Shown here piece by piece: positions 1 through 8,861 of a stretch of 56,562 bases of DNA (the stretch's first letter is position 1; every line of letters starts with the position of its first letter). Position numbers and translations under genes: made by a program. Source of the stretch: Nostoc sp. JL33 (GTDB taxonomy: Bacteria; Cyanobacteriota; Cyanobacteriia; Cyanobacteriales; Nostocaceae). The stretch lies in NCBI RefSeq assembly GCF_017114985.1, contig NZ_JABXKP010000024.1, forward strand, positions 1-56,562, in the 5' to 3' direction. The notes beneath the pieces are model-generated. The model searched no databases, was not told the DNA's origin, and worked only from the letters and a program-made list of their open reading frames with translations.

Positions 1-48
1 ATAATAGCTTAGGTTATTAACCTCATATTATACAACTAAGCTGCGTAA

Positions 49-174
49 CAGCTTACAAGAAGCAGCGACTTTGAGAAAGCTAAACAGGAAGCTGAACGTG
101 AAGAGCGCGTTGCTGAGGCTGTTGATTACCGAAAGACTCTAGCTCAAGAACGTGTTACACTCAGTCAGCATTAA
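49..174 (+). pseudogene. C-terminal tail of an unidentified gene
   Basis: An open frame of 41 codons follows an in-frame TAA at 46-48 and ends at TAA 172-174. Its composition is coding-like, with a charged helical stretch (FEKAKQEAEREERVAEAV) and the ending RVTLSQH. No start codon precedes it, so it looks like the remnant tail of a truncated gene, probably a coiled-coil segment. The family is not recognised. Confidence 0.3.
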
Positions 175-233
175 AATATATACTTTATACATCAACTCTA
201 ATTATGCCGATTCAATGGCATGGAGTCACTGCG

Positions 234-1160
234 ATGTCAATTGATGAAGTTAAAAACCAGCAAAATAATGATCTAGCTGAACCTGCTACAGACTTAATAA
301 AAAACCTTGTAAAGGCAAAAGACAAGAAAAAACCTAAAAAATCAAAACGTATTTTTGATGGTAGCAGCGAAGTTTTTGCTAAGAAAATTCCCAAAAAGAC
401 TTTTGAAACTGAACTAAAGCAACTCCAGATTGAGCTAGTCAAAATGCAATACTGGATTAAGCACGTCGGCTATCGGGTTGTCATAATATTTGAAGGGCGC
501 GATGCTGCCGGCAAAGGAGGAGTAATTAAACGCATTGCCGATCCACTCAATCCTCGTGGCTGTCGTGTAGTTGCCTTGGGAACCCCCTCTGATCGTGAGA
601 AAACTCAGTGGTATTTTCAGCGCTACGTACAACATCTTCCGACAGCAGGCGAAATTGTCCTCTTCGATCGCAGTTGGTACAACCGAGCCGGAGTTGAACG
701 GGTGATGGATTTTTGTACGGAAGCAGAATATCAAGAATTCATGCAATCTTGCCCAGAATTTGAACGAATGCTGGTGCGATCGGGTATTGTTTTAATCAAG
801 TACTGGTTCTCGGTCAGCGATGAAGAACAAGAGCAACGCTTTCTCTCTCGCAGCCACGATCCAGCAAGGCGTTGGAAACTCAGCCCAATGGATTTGGAAT
901 CACGCGATCGCTGGGTAGAATTCTCCAAAGCAAAAGATACCATGTTTGCTTACACGAATATTCCAGAAGCCCCCTGGTTTACAATTGAAGCGGATAATAA
1001 AAGACGTGCGCGGCTCAACTGCATTCATCATTTGTTGAGCAAAGTTCCTTACGAAGATATGACACCTCCTCCCTTAGAGCTTCCGTCTAGACCTGTGGCT
1101 GATGAGAATTATGTTCGCACTCCGCGTAATGAGCAGTTTTTTGTTCCTCAAGTGTATTGA
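234..1160 (+). CDS. ppk2: Polyphosphate kinase 2 family protein
   Basis: PPK2 enzymes transfer phosphate between polyphosphate and nucleotides in the cytosol. The protein has a Lys-rich N-terminus (about 1-60), then the PPK2 P-loop fold: Walker A GRDAAGKGG, a Walker B-like FDRSWYNRAG about 55 residues later, and the lid-region arginines in SRSHDPARRWKLSPMD. About 308 residues is usual for single-domain PPK2. An upstream ATG at 204 is in frame, but ATG 234 (MSIDEV) gives the more typical start. It is intact and lies in the nifD element, 25 bp before the next gene. A metabolic enzyme is unusual cargo for an excision element. Whether it favours ADP or AMP cannot be told from sequence alone. Confidence 0.88.
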   Translation: MSIDEVKNQQNNDLAEPATDLIKNLVKAKDKKKPKKSKRIFDGSSEVFAKKIPKKTFETELKQLQIELVKMQYWIKHVGYRVVIIFEGRDAAGKGGVIKRIADPLNPRGCRVVALGTPSDREKTQWYFQRYVQHLPTAGEIVLFDRSWYNRAGVERVMDFCTEAEYQEFMQSCPEFERMLVRSGIVLIKYWFSVSDEEQEQRFLSRSHDPARRWKLSPMDLESRDRWVEFSKAKDTMFAYTNIPEAPWFTIEADNKRRARLNCIHHLLSKVPYEDMTPPPLELPSRPVADENYVRTPRNEQFFVPQVY

Positions 1161-1185
1161 GCAACATTCCTGAGTTAAAAAAACT

Positions 1186-1785
1186 ATGGAGTACAGCGAC
1201 TTTACTCTAGAAAAAGCTGCGGCTGTTTTGGGAATCACCACCCAAGAAGCCGATTTGTTTGGCAAGCTTGTACCTCTTTCTATTCCTTCGTGGTTAAATG
1301 AAACTTTAGGAAAGCGAACCCAATTAGCTCTGATTAGTGAAAAGGCTCGAAGCGAATTTATTATTGTACCGATTTTACTAGCCTGTCGCGATCTGAGCCA
1401 AGATAGCTTGGCTATTTTCTCTGGACAAAGACTTGACGTTGATCCTGCACAGGGCTTGATTGGGGAATGTGATTTTATTTTAGCAATAGCTCCACCTTTA
1501 CCACCGTTGCGTAGCCCAATTCTTACTGTTGTGGAAGCGAAGAAAAATGATGTTGAAGCTGGGTTAGGACAGTGCATCGCGCAAATGGTGGCGGCGGATT
1601 TATTCAATCGTTCATCTGGACAAGCAGAAATACTGGTGTATGGATGTGTGACAACAGGAGAAGTTTGGCAGTTTCTTCAACTTTCGCAAAAAGTGGCTTT
1701 GCTTGATAAACAAAGATATTACTTGGATAATGTCGGAGCTATTTTGGCAATTGTACAAACAATTGTTCAGAAATTCAGTAGTTAA
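1186..1785 (+). CDS. PD-(D/E)XK nuclease-like hypothetical protein
   Basis: This 199-residue protein matches a pattern common in cyanobacterial accessory genomes. A central GECDFILAI strand is followed by LTVVEAKKNDVEAGLGQCIAQM, which fits the D...ExK core plus the following Q-containing helix of the PD-(D/E)XK superfamily (D near residue 93, E-A-K near 119). No signal peptide or membrane segment is seen. It starts 25 bp after ppk2 on the same strand and may be co-transcribed. Nuclease activity is inference from the motif; the biological role is unknown. Confidence 0.7.
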   Translation: MEYSDFTLEKAAAVLGITTQEADLFGKLVPLSIPSWLNETLGKRTQLALISEKARSEFIIVPILLACRDLSQDSLAIFSGQRLDVDPAQGLIGECDFILAIAPPLPPLRSPILTVVEAKKNDVEAGLGQCIAQMVAADLFNRSSGQAEILVYGCVTTGEVWQFLQLSQKVALLDKQRYYLDNVGAILAIVQTIVQKFSS

Positions 1786-1877
1786 TTTGTGTAATACTTT
1801 GTTCTCGTAAGTGGATGAATCTACTTTTGAGTTGGAGCGATCGCAGAACAGTCTGTCATAGCGATCGCTACAAGGGG

Positions 1878-1992
1878 CTAGTACCGCAAGGCGGAAGTCA
1901 CGCATTCACGCATTCACGCATTCAAAAGTATTATGGAATAAGCTATGAGAGGGATTTGAAATGGTTGCTCTATTTATGCCGTGGCGTGCTAG
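1878..1992. repeat. MITE-like repeat, copy 1 (CTAGTAC ends)
   Basis: The sequence begins CTAGTACCGCAAGGCGGAA, contains three tandem CACGCATT words, and ends GCCGTGGCGTGCTAG, so the ends form imperfect inverted repeats. A related copy with the same architecture lies at 24730-24842, and a lone end-like sequence (CTAGTACTGCACGGCGGAAA) is near 12287. It contains no gene. Confidence 0.6.
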
Positions 1993-2123
1993 TTCTTGTA
2001 CGTTTTACACACTATTCCTAAATATACAGTGACTTTTTGTAAAGTTTGGGCGAATCATATATCTACCCCTAAAATTTAGAACTATACTAACTTGACTAGT
2101 TAATTCTCTAGGAAAATTTATCT

Positions 2124-3557
2124 GTGATCAGCCTAGCAAGTGTCTCCAATACCGTGTCCAAAGTGGAAAGTGATTGTTTAGGTGAAATTGATAACCTTGA
2201 TAGGCAACTGTATCAGCGCTTCCAGAATAAATTTTTAATTCATCCTTCATTGACGCGACTTATAGTTAGTTTTCAAGCTAACAAGACTAGACCTATCTAT
2301 CGATGGTATAAATACAAAGAAGCTTTTTCCGCATCTCTTATAGAATATCTTTTACAACAATATAAAATTACTCAAGGCAAGGTTATAGACCCATTTGCAG
2401 GCAGTGGAACTGCGTTATTTGCTGCTAGAGAAGCTGGAATAGACGCTGATGGTATTGAATTATTGCCCATTGGTCAACAAATAATTAATGCTAAAAAGCT
2501 TTTAGATTCCGAATTCACTCCTGAAGATTTTGATAAGATAAAAAATTGGTCGAATTTACAGGTTTGGAAGCAGTCTGAGCAGAAAAAATACTTACCAGAA
2601 TTGAGAATCACAAAAGGAGCTTATCCTGAAGTAACTATAAATGCAATTGAGCAGTATCTTGCAGCTTGCAAAGGAGAAAATAATAAAGTCCAGGCAGTTT
2701 TAAACTTTGTCTTACTGTGCGTTTTAGAATCCATAAGTTACACGCGTAAAGACGGACAGTACCTCCGTTGGGATTATCGTTCCGGTCGTGGACAGAGTAA
2801 GAAACCTTTCAATAAAGGCGAAATTCTAGAGTTCGATAATGCGATCGCCAATAAAATAAGTGAAATTATTGATGATTTACTGCCTTCTACACAACAAGTT
2901 GAGCTTTTCCCAATTAAAAATTCTCAAGGTCAAATTCATCTTTATGGAGGATCTTGTCTTGAGATTATGCCGCGCCTAGCCAATTCCGTATATGATGCAA
3001 TTATTACATCGCCACCATATTGCAATCGATACGACTATACTCGCACTTATGCACTAGAACTAGCTCTACTTGGTATTTCTGAAAAGGAATTAATTAACCT
3101 TCGTCAGGAAATGCTAAGTTGTACAGTTGAAAATCGCCCCAAAGATTTATTGACTATCAACTCAGACTGGAAAAAAGCTTTAACTATTGCTGATTCACAG
3201 AATTTATTGCAGGCTATCTTGAAATATCTAGATAACCAAAAAGCAAAAGGTGCGTTGAATAACAATGGTATACCAAGAATGATCAGAGGATATTTTTATG
3301 AGATGGCGTGTGTAATACAAGAATGTTTTCGTGTTCTTAAACCAGGGGCACTTTTATTCATGGTTAACGACAATGTTCGTTATGCAGGCGCAAGCATTTC
3401 AGTAGATACGATTCTCTCTGATTTCGCCCAACAGCTAGGTTTTGTTATTGAAAATATCCTTGTTTTGCCAAGTGATAAAGGTAATAGTAGCCAGCAAATG
3501 GGAAATCATGGACGCGATCCATTGCGGAAGTGCGTTTATGTGTGGAAAAAGCCATAA
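2124..3557 (+). CDS. DNA methyltransferase of an AvaI-type system (SPPY class, probably N4-cytosine)
   Basis: This 477-residue methyltransferase would protect host DNA from the adjacent endonuclease. Motif I is DPFAGSGTA at about residues 89-97 with an acidic strand end (GIEL) after it. Motif IV is [11 protein letters not shown] with S at about 296. The roughly 200 residues between them can hold the target-recognition region. SPPY is typical of m4C enzymes. The start is GTG at 2124. Its stop is 12 bp before the ATG of the endonuclease, so they form one operon. From the AvaI/BsoBI partner the expected target is CYCGRG. It lies within the nifD element. Confidence 0.85.
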   Translation: MISLASVSNTVSKVESDCLGEIDNLDRQLYQRFQNKFLIHPSLTRLIVSFQANKTRPIYRWYKYKEAFSASLIEYLLQQYKITQGKVIDPFAGSGTALFAAREAGIDADGIELLPIGQQIINAKKLLDSEFTPEDFDKIKNWSNLQVWKQSEQKKYLPELRITKGAYPEVTINAIEQYLAACKGENNKVQAVLNFVLLCVLESISYTRKDGQYLRWDYRSGRGQSKKPFNKGEILEFDNAIANKISEIIDDLLPSTQQVELFPIKNSQGQIHLYGGSCLEIMPRLANSVYDAIITSPPYCNRYDYTRTYALELALLGISEKELINLRQEMLSCTVENRPKDLLTINSDWKKALTIADSQNLLQAILKYLDNQKAKGALNNNGIPRMIRGYFYEMACVIQECFRVLKPGALLFMVNDNVRYAGASISVDTILSDFAQQLGFVIENILVLPSDKGNSSQQMGNHGRDPLRKCVYVWKKP

Positions 3558-3568
3558 CTCGAATTCCT

Positions 3569-4537
3569 ATGTGTTCGTATCGTAATCATCTTAAATCCAT
3601 TGATGATCTGATAACAACTTATGAAGCAATCCGTGCAGGTTTCGTGGCTCTTGCACTGGAGAAAAATCGACGTGCTACGCCATTCGTCGCAGAAGCAAGG
3701 GCACTTAAAGAAGCTGCTGCTCAAGCTGAGAGTCCTATTGAATTACTAAAGATTAAGGGCATTGAGATGGGACTGTTAACTGCGGCAGGCTTATCTGATA
3801 AATCTCTAGCGCACCTGATGTCAGAGGATAAGGTAGAAGCTATAAATGGTCTAATCAAAAATTTTCTTGAGCCAGCAGGTACAAACTTTGCAGAGGAATT
3901 GGTTTTTAGATTTTTGCTGACTCGTGGTGATACACTTGGTGGCTCAATGCGAAATGTCGGAGGCGTGTTGGCACAAAGAAAACTGACTCGTGCAATTCTC
4001 TCCACTCTCACGATCGCAGGTACAAGATACCACTGGCAACACTCAAAGAGTAAAAAGTGGATAGCCATGACAAATAATGACTCAGAAATTGAGTTATCTT
4101 TACGAGGAATAAGCTGGGAAAGCGAGATTGGTAATCGCACACTAATTTATAACCTGACTGTCCCGCTAGTTAGAAGTAATGTGGATCTATGTTTGTTTAA
4201 TCTGAACCCAGCAGAGTTAGTAGCCAACAAATCTAACGCCATTGAACCATCTGTAGTTGCGCCATACGTTATTGCTCTTGGTGAACTTAAAGGGGGTATA
4301 GATCCCGCAGGCGCAGATGAACATTGGAAAACTGCACAAGCAGCACTAAATCGTATACGTGAAGCATTTTCTAGAGTAGGGCATTCACCTCTGACTTTCT
4401 TCGTAGGATCAGCGATTGCTAGAAGAATGGCAGGCGAAATCTGGAATCAATTAGAAAACGGCACTCTCAGTAATGCTGCTAACCTAAATCAAGAGAATCA
4501 AGTCGCATCTATTTCTCGTTGGTTGTGCAGTCTATAA
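3569..4537 (+). CDS. AvaI/BsoBI-family type II restriction endonuclease
   Basis: The N-terminal region carries [20 protein letters not shown], followed by an Ala-rich segment as I recall for AvaI/BsoBI. The catalytic pattern known from BsoBI (Asp212, Glu240, Lys242, His253) is present at equivalent spacing: VDLCLF, then GELKGG with E about 239 and K about 241, and His about 252 in GADEHW. ATG 3569 gives 322 residues, close to BsoBI (323); an upstream GTG at 3530 overlapping the methylase is possible but less likely. CYCGRG cleavage is predicted from family membership. The gene appears intact. Confidence 0.88.
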   Translation: MCSYRNHLKSIDDLITTYEAIRAGFVALALEKNRRATPFVAEARALKEAAAQAESPIELLKIKGIEMGLLTAAGLSDKSLAHLMSEDKVEAINGLIKNFLEPAGTNFAEELVFRFLLTRGDTLGGSMRNVGGVLAQRKLTRAILSTLTIAGTRYHWQHSKSKKWIAMTNNDSEIELSLRGISWESEIGNRTLIYNLTVPLVRSNVDLCLFNLNPAELVANKSNAIEPSVVAPYVIALGELKGGIDPAGADEHWKTAQAALNRIREAFSRVGHSPLTFFVGSAIARRMAGEIWNQLENGTLSNAANLNQENQVASISRWLCSL

Positions 4538-4689
4538 AGACGTATCTGCTGGTGGTGATTGTTTTCCCTATCATGCGATCGCAACAACAGTCTACTTCTT
4601 GTGCATCTCACACACAATCCCTAAATATGCAGTGGCGTGTTGTTGAGTTGGGGCTTTGGAGATATGCGGCTCTTAAAGTTAGCGCCAGC

Positions 4690-5733
4690 TTATTCACTCC
4701 TAATAATCCTCTTGCAACTTCCGCATAAATCTAAATTTTCCGCTTTGGCTTCTTCAATAGTTTTGAAAAATAAAATTTTTTTTTGATGTTCAGGTTTTTC
4801 TACACGAGGGTAATGACTGCAACCATTAGGTAGATGATAACAATATCTTCCCCGTTTAGCTCTAACTGGATAATCTCTGTAAATGGGATCTTCGTTAATA
4901 TTCGTACTCATTTTTCCAATATATGAGTAAACCCAATTGAGTAGACGTGATGTTTGGTATAAAGTTTTGAGTCTTGGATTTTTTGCAATTTTTTCGTCCA
5001 AGACTTCCAGCATTTCCTGTATATTTTCCTTGGAAGATTCTTGATTTATATAAGAAACGATCAAATCTGTTAAAATTTTCTCAATTTTTTTGAACCTCTT
5101 TTCTCGTCTAATTGCTTCAAAAGTAAAAATTGCATAACATGAATGCCAAGTGTCTTGAATTTTACTTAACAAGCCATAATGTTTTTTCTTAAGAGGATCT
5201 AACCTATCAAGAATAAAATCTTTTTGTTCATCTAATTCACTTAATTTCCAATCAACTAAATCCCTGTCAGAGCTATTAATGCCTATTGTAAGTAACTCAA
5301 TAGCTCTGAGGAGCAACCAATACTCTGAGTCTAGTCTGTTTAGTTTATTAGCTTCTCTCTTATCTGCTGTAGCAATTACTGACTCAGAGGTAGCAATATG
5401 ATGAAGTTTTGCTCTAACTTCCTGCCATATTGAGTTAAGAGACTGATCTACTGCCTTATTCAACTGCCATTTATATGTCTTAAACCCACTAAATAGGTAG
5501 TTGGTCAGAGATTGAACAAGGTTTATAGGAAAAGCGTGGCTTGCAGTGAGTCCAAGAAAAAACCATGCGAAAAATACTACAAAAAAGAGTAGTAAAGTTG
5601 TTATGTAGTTCCAGAGCCTCCTCCAAAATGACTTTAATCTTAAGTGTTTAGGAAGCTCTGTTGCTAATGATTCAGAATTTGAAGAGAAATGTAAGTGAAG
5701 TTCTTCAGCCCCGAAAGTACTGATTTCCTCCTG
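4690..5733 (-). CDS. Membrane-anchored hypothetical protein with C-terminal Cys/His motif; 5' end unclear
   Basis: From TTG 5463 the frame encodes 257 residues: a helical, charged body and a C-terminal module with YCYHLPNGCSHYP and LDLCGSCKRI, resembling the Ada-type metal-binding or 'HxxxC...CxxC' tails of surface proteins. The same frame is open upstream to a TAG at 5734-5736 and encodes a clear transmembrane segment (TTLLLFFVVFFAWFFLGL), but this extension has no ATG, GTG or TTG. Its beginning overlaps the end of the 127-residue gene at 5705-6088 in another frame. A single-base frameshift that once joined the two is therefore possible. Function unknown. Confidence 0.55.
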   Translation of the reverse strand, partial: QEEISTFGAEELHLHFSSNSESLATELPKHLRLKSFWRRLWNYITTLLLFFVVFFAWFFLGLTASHAFPINLVQSLTNYLFSGFKTYKWQLNKAVDQSLNSIWQEVRAKLHHIATSESVIATADKREANKLNRLDSEYWLLLRAIELLTIGINSSDRDLVDWKLSELDEQKDFILDRLDPLKKKHYGLLSKIQDTWHSCYAIFTFEAIRREKRFKKIEKILTDLIVSYINQESSKENIQEMLEVLDEKIAKNPRLKTLYQTSRLLNWVYSYIGKMSTNINEDPIYRDYPVRAKRGRYCYHLPNGCSHYPRVEKPEHQKKILFFKTIEEAKAENLDLCGSCKRIIRSE

Positions 5734-6088
5734 CTATATTTCCTGTATTTTGTGGAGCATTAATATTTGATCCAGAACCAGTAGAAACCTGATTAACAGT
5801 TCCACTATTTTGATTTCCCTCAATCTCGATCAGCTTGCTAACTACACTTTCCAATTCTTCACGAAAAGCGACATTGTTCGGAGCCTCTTTAATGATTGCT
5901 GCTTTCAAAGCTGCTGGATTTTGTATAGCTTCCTGAATTTCTTGTCTACCAGCAAAGTGAGAGTATATTACACCTACTAACTTTTGAAGGTAGTCTTTTG
6001 CATCCGCCCCCAACTTTTGCAAAGCACCACCTGAAACTTGCAGTGCAAAATACTCCACAGCTTTGGTTGCTAAAGTCTCTAAAAGCAT
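5705..6088 (-). CDS. Hypothetical 127-residue protein
   Basis: The N-terminal half is an amphipathic Ala-rich helix region (LLETLATKAVEYFALQVSGG). It is followed by a helical core and a C-terminal Asn/Gly/Ser-rich tail (SGSNINAPQNTGNIAGGNQY). The tail resembles the low-complexity linker between an N-terminal adaptor domain and a membrane anchor in cyanobacterial conflict-system proteins. The stop at 5705-5707 lies inside the open frame of the next gene, suggesting either translational coupling or a frameshift within one original protein. Family not recognised. Confidence 0.6.
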   Translation of the reverse strand: MLLETLATKAVEYFALQVSGGALQKLGADAKDYLQKLVGVIYSHFAGRQEIQEAIQNPAALKAAIIKEAPNNVAFREELESVVSKLIEIEGNQNSGTVNQVSTGSGSNINAPQNTGNIAGGNQYFRG

Positions 6089-6283
6089 AGTTTGGGTAGA
6101 TGTCTCAGATCATAGGTGAACAAGAGCATTGGTTTTGGTTATGCCTTACTCTTTACGTTTAATATTGTTATTTTTATCACAGACACAGAAATATGGCAAT
6201 ATAGAATTCTTTAACCTTACGCGCTTTTAACAGATTTATTGGTTGCATCTCAAGCAAGTTAACAATTCTGCTGCAAGCAACGG

Positions 6284-6508
6284 CCATTTAATCTAAAAAA
6301 TCGTCATTAAAAATAGTCTTTTATTTTACAGTTTTTCTTTGAGCAAAATGCAAGCAAAATATAAAAACCAGACTCCATAAGAGTTATAGTATCTAAAGCA
6401 TCAAAACAGATTGTTCCTAAATAACCCTGCAACTCGCATTTAGGCTAGAAATAGGCTCTTTTTTCTCTCGCCGCTAAAAAACCTTGCATTATATGATGTT
6501 GAGGAGCG
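6284..6508. repeat. 225-bp direct repeat, copy 1
   Basis: It is nearly identical to 8609-8833, beginning CCATTTAATCTAAAAAATCG and ending GCATTATATGATGTTGAGGA plus GCG. The two differ by scattered substitutions only and have equal length. Copy 2 ends 35 bp before the nifD recombination core. Copy 1 has no core beside it; it is followed by ATGGAATTTATTGG, which may be the start of a lost gene (about 30 plausible codons). The repeat may be a duplicated element end or a leader region. Confidence 0.85.
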
Positions 6509-6598
6509 ATCGCTAATGGAATTTATTGGTATTTTAATTGAAAACTGCGAACCTGAACGCATTCCGAAGTTGAAGGTTCTAACTACTAAGCTCTATTT

Positions 6599-6919
6599 TT
6601 ACAAACTGACTACTGTGGCTTGTCCTTTAACTGCCGTGGCTAGAGTAGCTAAAACCTTCGGTACTGGAGGTTTCATATCTATCAAACGGTTAGATTGTGC
6701 TTGTAAAACAATTACCGCAATATCGAACTGTGGTAGATTTTGTTGAAATGACAAGTTGCGATCAACAGTGATGAAAACATCAAAGTCTGCTTCTGCAAGT
6801 GCAAGAAGTTGACCATTCTTTACCCCTGCCCATCCCATTTGAGGAACAGTTTGTACCTCATAGCCAACAAACTCCTTCGCTAGTTTGCGGTCAATACACT
6901 CATCCAACAAGAGTTTCAT
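6599..6919 (-). CDS. DUF5615 family PIN-like toxin
   Basis: From ATG 6919 the 106 residues begin MKLLLDECIDRKLAKEF and contain FDVFITVDRNLSFQQN. This is the typical DUF5615 layout: an early D-E pair and a later D-x-N, which together suggest a PIN-like metal site. The ATG follows the stop of the DUF433 gene by one base, so the two genes are translationally coupled. A longer frame to 7078 exists but overlaps the antitoxin and lacks family similarity, so the internal ATG was chosen. RNase toxin activity is inferred from the family. Confidence 0.82.
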   Translation of the reverse strand: MKLLLDECIDRKLAKEFVGYEVQTVPQMGWAGVKNGQLLALAEADFDVFITVDRNLSFQQNLPQFDIAVIVLQAQSNRLIDMKPPVPKVLATLATAVKGQATVVSL

Positions 6920-6920
6920 G

Positions 6921-7139
6921 CTATGCCACCATGTTAGCAAACTGCTTTCCAGCCTCCTCAAGCAAGGCGATAACTTGCTCTTTGGTAACAGTTGGAAATC
7001 CATCCAAAAAATCATCGATGGATTCGCCTGCCTTGAGATAATCCAGAAGCGTCTGCACGGGAACCCTAGTTCCAGCAAAAACTATAGTACCGCCCATGAT
7101 TTCAGGAGATGCGCTAATAATTGGGGAGTCTTTAAGCAT
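6921..7139 (-). CDS. DUF433 family antitoxin
   Basis: This 72-residue protein has the DUF433 core GGTIVFAGTRVPVQTLLDYL followed by an amphipathic helix (ESIDDFLDGFPTVTKEQV), which is a winged-helix-like DNA-binding fold. It is the first gene of a two-gene minus-strand operon with the DUF5615 toxin (1-bp gap). Such pairs are very common in cyanobacteria. In an excisable element it could select against loss of the element from vegetative cells; that role is inference. Confidence 0.85.
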   Translation of the reverse strand: MLKDSPIISASPEIMGGTIVFAGTRVPVQTLLDYLKAGESIDDFLDGFPTVTKEQVIALLEEAGKQFANMVA

Positions 7140-7283
7140 AAGTCTTTGACCTCCGGTTTCGTACCTACTAGTTTATCAATTCTCATGAAATATAACGGCT
7201 CTTGCGTACCTCAAGCAAATTTAGGTTTGATATACTCCATCTCGCTTTTGCTAATTGCACCTCAATAATCTTGTCGAATAAAA

Positions 7284-7312
7284 GCGTAGGCGTAGCCCGT
7301 CGCAGACATCGC
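7284..7312. repeat. 29-bp dispersed repeat (GCGTAGGCGTAGCCCGTCG family)
   Basis: It reads GCGTAGGCGTAGCCCGTCG then CAGACATCGC. The same word, in either orientation and with small changes, recurs at 7482-7510, about 7534-7560, 8831-8861, 25583-25611, 26436-26454 (shortened), 27463-27480, about 28147-28180, 43609-43637, 43708-43736 and within 44298-44347. It is typical of Nostoc intergenic DNA. Confidence 0.8.
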
Positions 7313-7370
7313 TACAACGTCTACTTTTTATCCATCTCACAAATAATCGCTAAAGGCGATCGCAATATCT

Positions 7371-7437
7371 CGTAAATTAGTTTTATTAACACGCAATCAT
7401 CGGGATTTCAGCAAAGTACCCGGATTGTTAATTGAGG
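7371..7437. repeat. 67-bp direct repeat, copy 1
   Basis: It runs from CGTAAATTAG to ATTGAGG and is repeated at 7601-7667 with a single substitution (ACGC to GCGC). It contains the inverted word ATCATCGGG...CCCGGAT. No gene is present. The copies are separated by members of the 29-bp dispersed repeat. Confidence 0.85.
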
Positions 7438-7481
7438 TAGTAACAGTTTAATGCGATCGCCTAGTTTATTGTCGAGTGAGG

Positions 7482-7510
7482 GCGTAGGCGAAGCCCGTCG
7501 CAGACATCGC
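7482..7510. repeat. 29-bp dispersed repeat
   Basis: Second local copy (GCGTAGGCGAAGCCCGTCG then CAGACATCGC). An inverted, longer variant follows at about 7534-7584. Confidence 0.7.
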
Positions 7511-7600
7511 AACAACAGTCTACTTCCTTTACTGCGATGTCTACGACGGGCTATGACGCTCCTGCGTCGCTAACGCTACGCTATCGGCGTCGCACTATCC

Positions 7601-7667
7601 CGTAAATTAGTTTTATTAACGCGCAATCATCGGGATTTCAGCAAAGTACCCGGATTGTTAATTGAGG
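7601..7667. repeat. 67-bp direct repeat, copy 2
   Basis: Near-identical partner of 7371-7437. Confidence 0.85.
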
Positions 7668-8062
7668 ATTGGATGGTTTAATGGCCATCGCATCCCCCAT
7701 CCCATGTTCGCCTAACTTGTTGTTTAGTTAAGGCGATCGCTAAAACGGTCTACTTATAAGTCCATCTCACACGCAATCTCTAAATGTTGTCGAGTTAGGG
7801 CGATCTCCCATAAAAGCAACGCCAAATTACGTTCTTTTGCCATAATATAGCAAATTCCACAAGTCATCTGCAAATCTGCGGTTCTTTCGGCACTTACACA
7901 AATCGTATATAAAATATTTAGCGTTACTGTGCGGTTGATGCTAAGTCTCTAACTAAATATACCGTGAGTTTAAGCAAGACTAAGTTCATTAACTTCCGCA
8001 TAAGTTCCGATGCTATAGAAAAAATGTAAAGTTATAAAAGAGGTGTTGAATACACAAATTAA
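7668..8062. other. Intergenic region without a recognised gene
   Basis: About 395 bp with HIP1-like GCGATCGC words and fragments of phrases seen elsewhere in the element (GTCTACTTATAAGTCCATCTCACACGCAATC-type). No supported gene is present. The last 60 bp before 8072 are A/T-rich and probably hold the promoter of the small secreted protein. Confidence 0.5.
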
Positions 8063-8071
8063 GTGATAATC

Positions 8072-8314
8072 ATGAGCAAACATCTGAAAAATATTCTCGC
8101 TATCTCTATTGTTTTTCTATTTGTTTTCTGTCTGTTTATAACGCCGTCATACGCAGCTAATCGCACAGGTAGCCACAGATCTGGGGGAACAAACAGCCAC
8201 GGGAAGGGAAGCCATTACGAAGGAGGACATTTCATTGAACAAGTCTCTGGTAATCTGGTCAAAATAGGACATAATTGCATTAATGTTAAAAAGTCCGATG
8301 ATTGTATCAATTAG
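8072..8314 (+). CDS. Small secreted His/Gly-rich protein
   Basis: The ORF begins at GTG or ATG around 8063-8072; ATG 8072 (MSKHLKN) is preferred. The first about 26 residues form a clear Sec signal peptide: basic start, hydrophobic core ILAISIVFLFVFCLFI, cleavage after SYA. The mature part is about 50 residues, rich in Gly, Ser and His (SHRSGGTNSHGKGSHYEGGH), and ends with two Cys. Metal binding is conceivable from the His clusters. No family recognised. It lies inside the nifD element, near its end. Confidence 0.55.
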   Translation: MSKHLKNILAISIVFLFVFCLFITPSYAANRTGSHRSGGTNSHGKGSHYEGGHFIEQVSGNLVKIGHNCINVKKSDDCIN

Positions 8315-8608
8315 TTAAGTGATTTAACTGGTTGAGGCGGTAGCGAGTATTCGAGTGTCGGAGTGCGCCACTATACCTCCCGTTCGTGGCGGTGGGAGAT
8401 GCATCTCCTCTACCTGCATACTGGGGACTATAGGAATCCTACTTGAATCTTGCTCAGTATACTGACAAGTCAAGCTTTGAACAATCAAGCTTCTAGGCAG
8501 CTTGATCGTTCAAAAATCAAATAGGAGTCCTATAAATACTGAATATAAATTACCCAGAATAATTATTGGAAGGTTTAAATAGCTTTTTGAGTACCAAAAC
8601 TGATCGCA

Positions 8609-8833
8609 CCATTTAATCTAAAAAATCGTCATTTAAAATAGTCTTTTAATTTACAGTTTTTCTTTGAGCAAAATGCTTTTCAAATCTAAAAGCCAGGCTC
8701 CATAAGAGTTATACTATCTAAAGCATCAAAACAAATTGTTCCTAAATAACCCTGCAACCTGCATTTAGGCTAGAAATAAGCTCTTTTTTCTCTCGCCGCG
8801 AAAAAACCTTGCATTATATGATGTTGAGGAGCG
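8609..8833. repeat. 225-bp direct repeat, copy 2, at the element end
   Basis: Partner of 6284-6508. It is followed by one dispersed repeat (8831-8861) and then the nifD core at 8868, so it marks the terminal region of the classical nifD element. Confidence 0.85.
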
Positions 8834-8861
8834 TTGGCGCGTAGCCCGCCGTAGGCATCGC
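8831..8861. repeat. Dispersed repeat abutting the nifD recombination core
   Basis: A variant of the 29-bp repeat (GCGTTGGCGCGTAGCCCGCC then GTAGGCATCGC) ends 6 bp before the CGGAGTAATCC core. Confidence 0.65.

Noticed and set aside
6516..6746. Plus-strand 76-codon ORF
   Set aside because: Only the first about 30 codons look gene-like; the remainder is antisense to the DUF5615 toxin gene.
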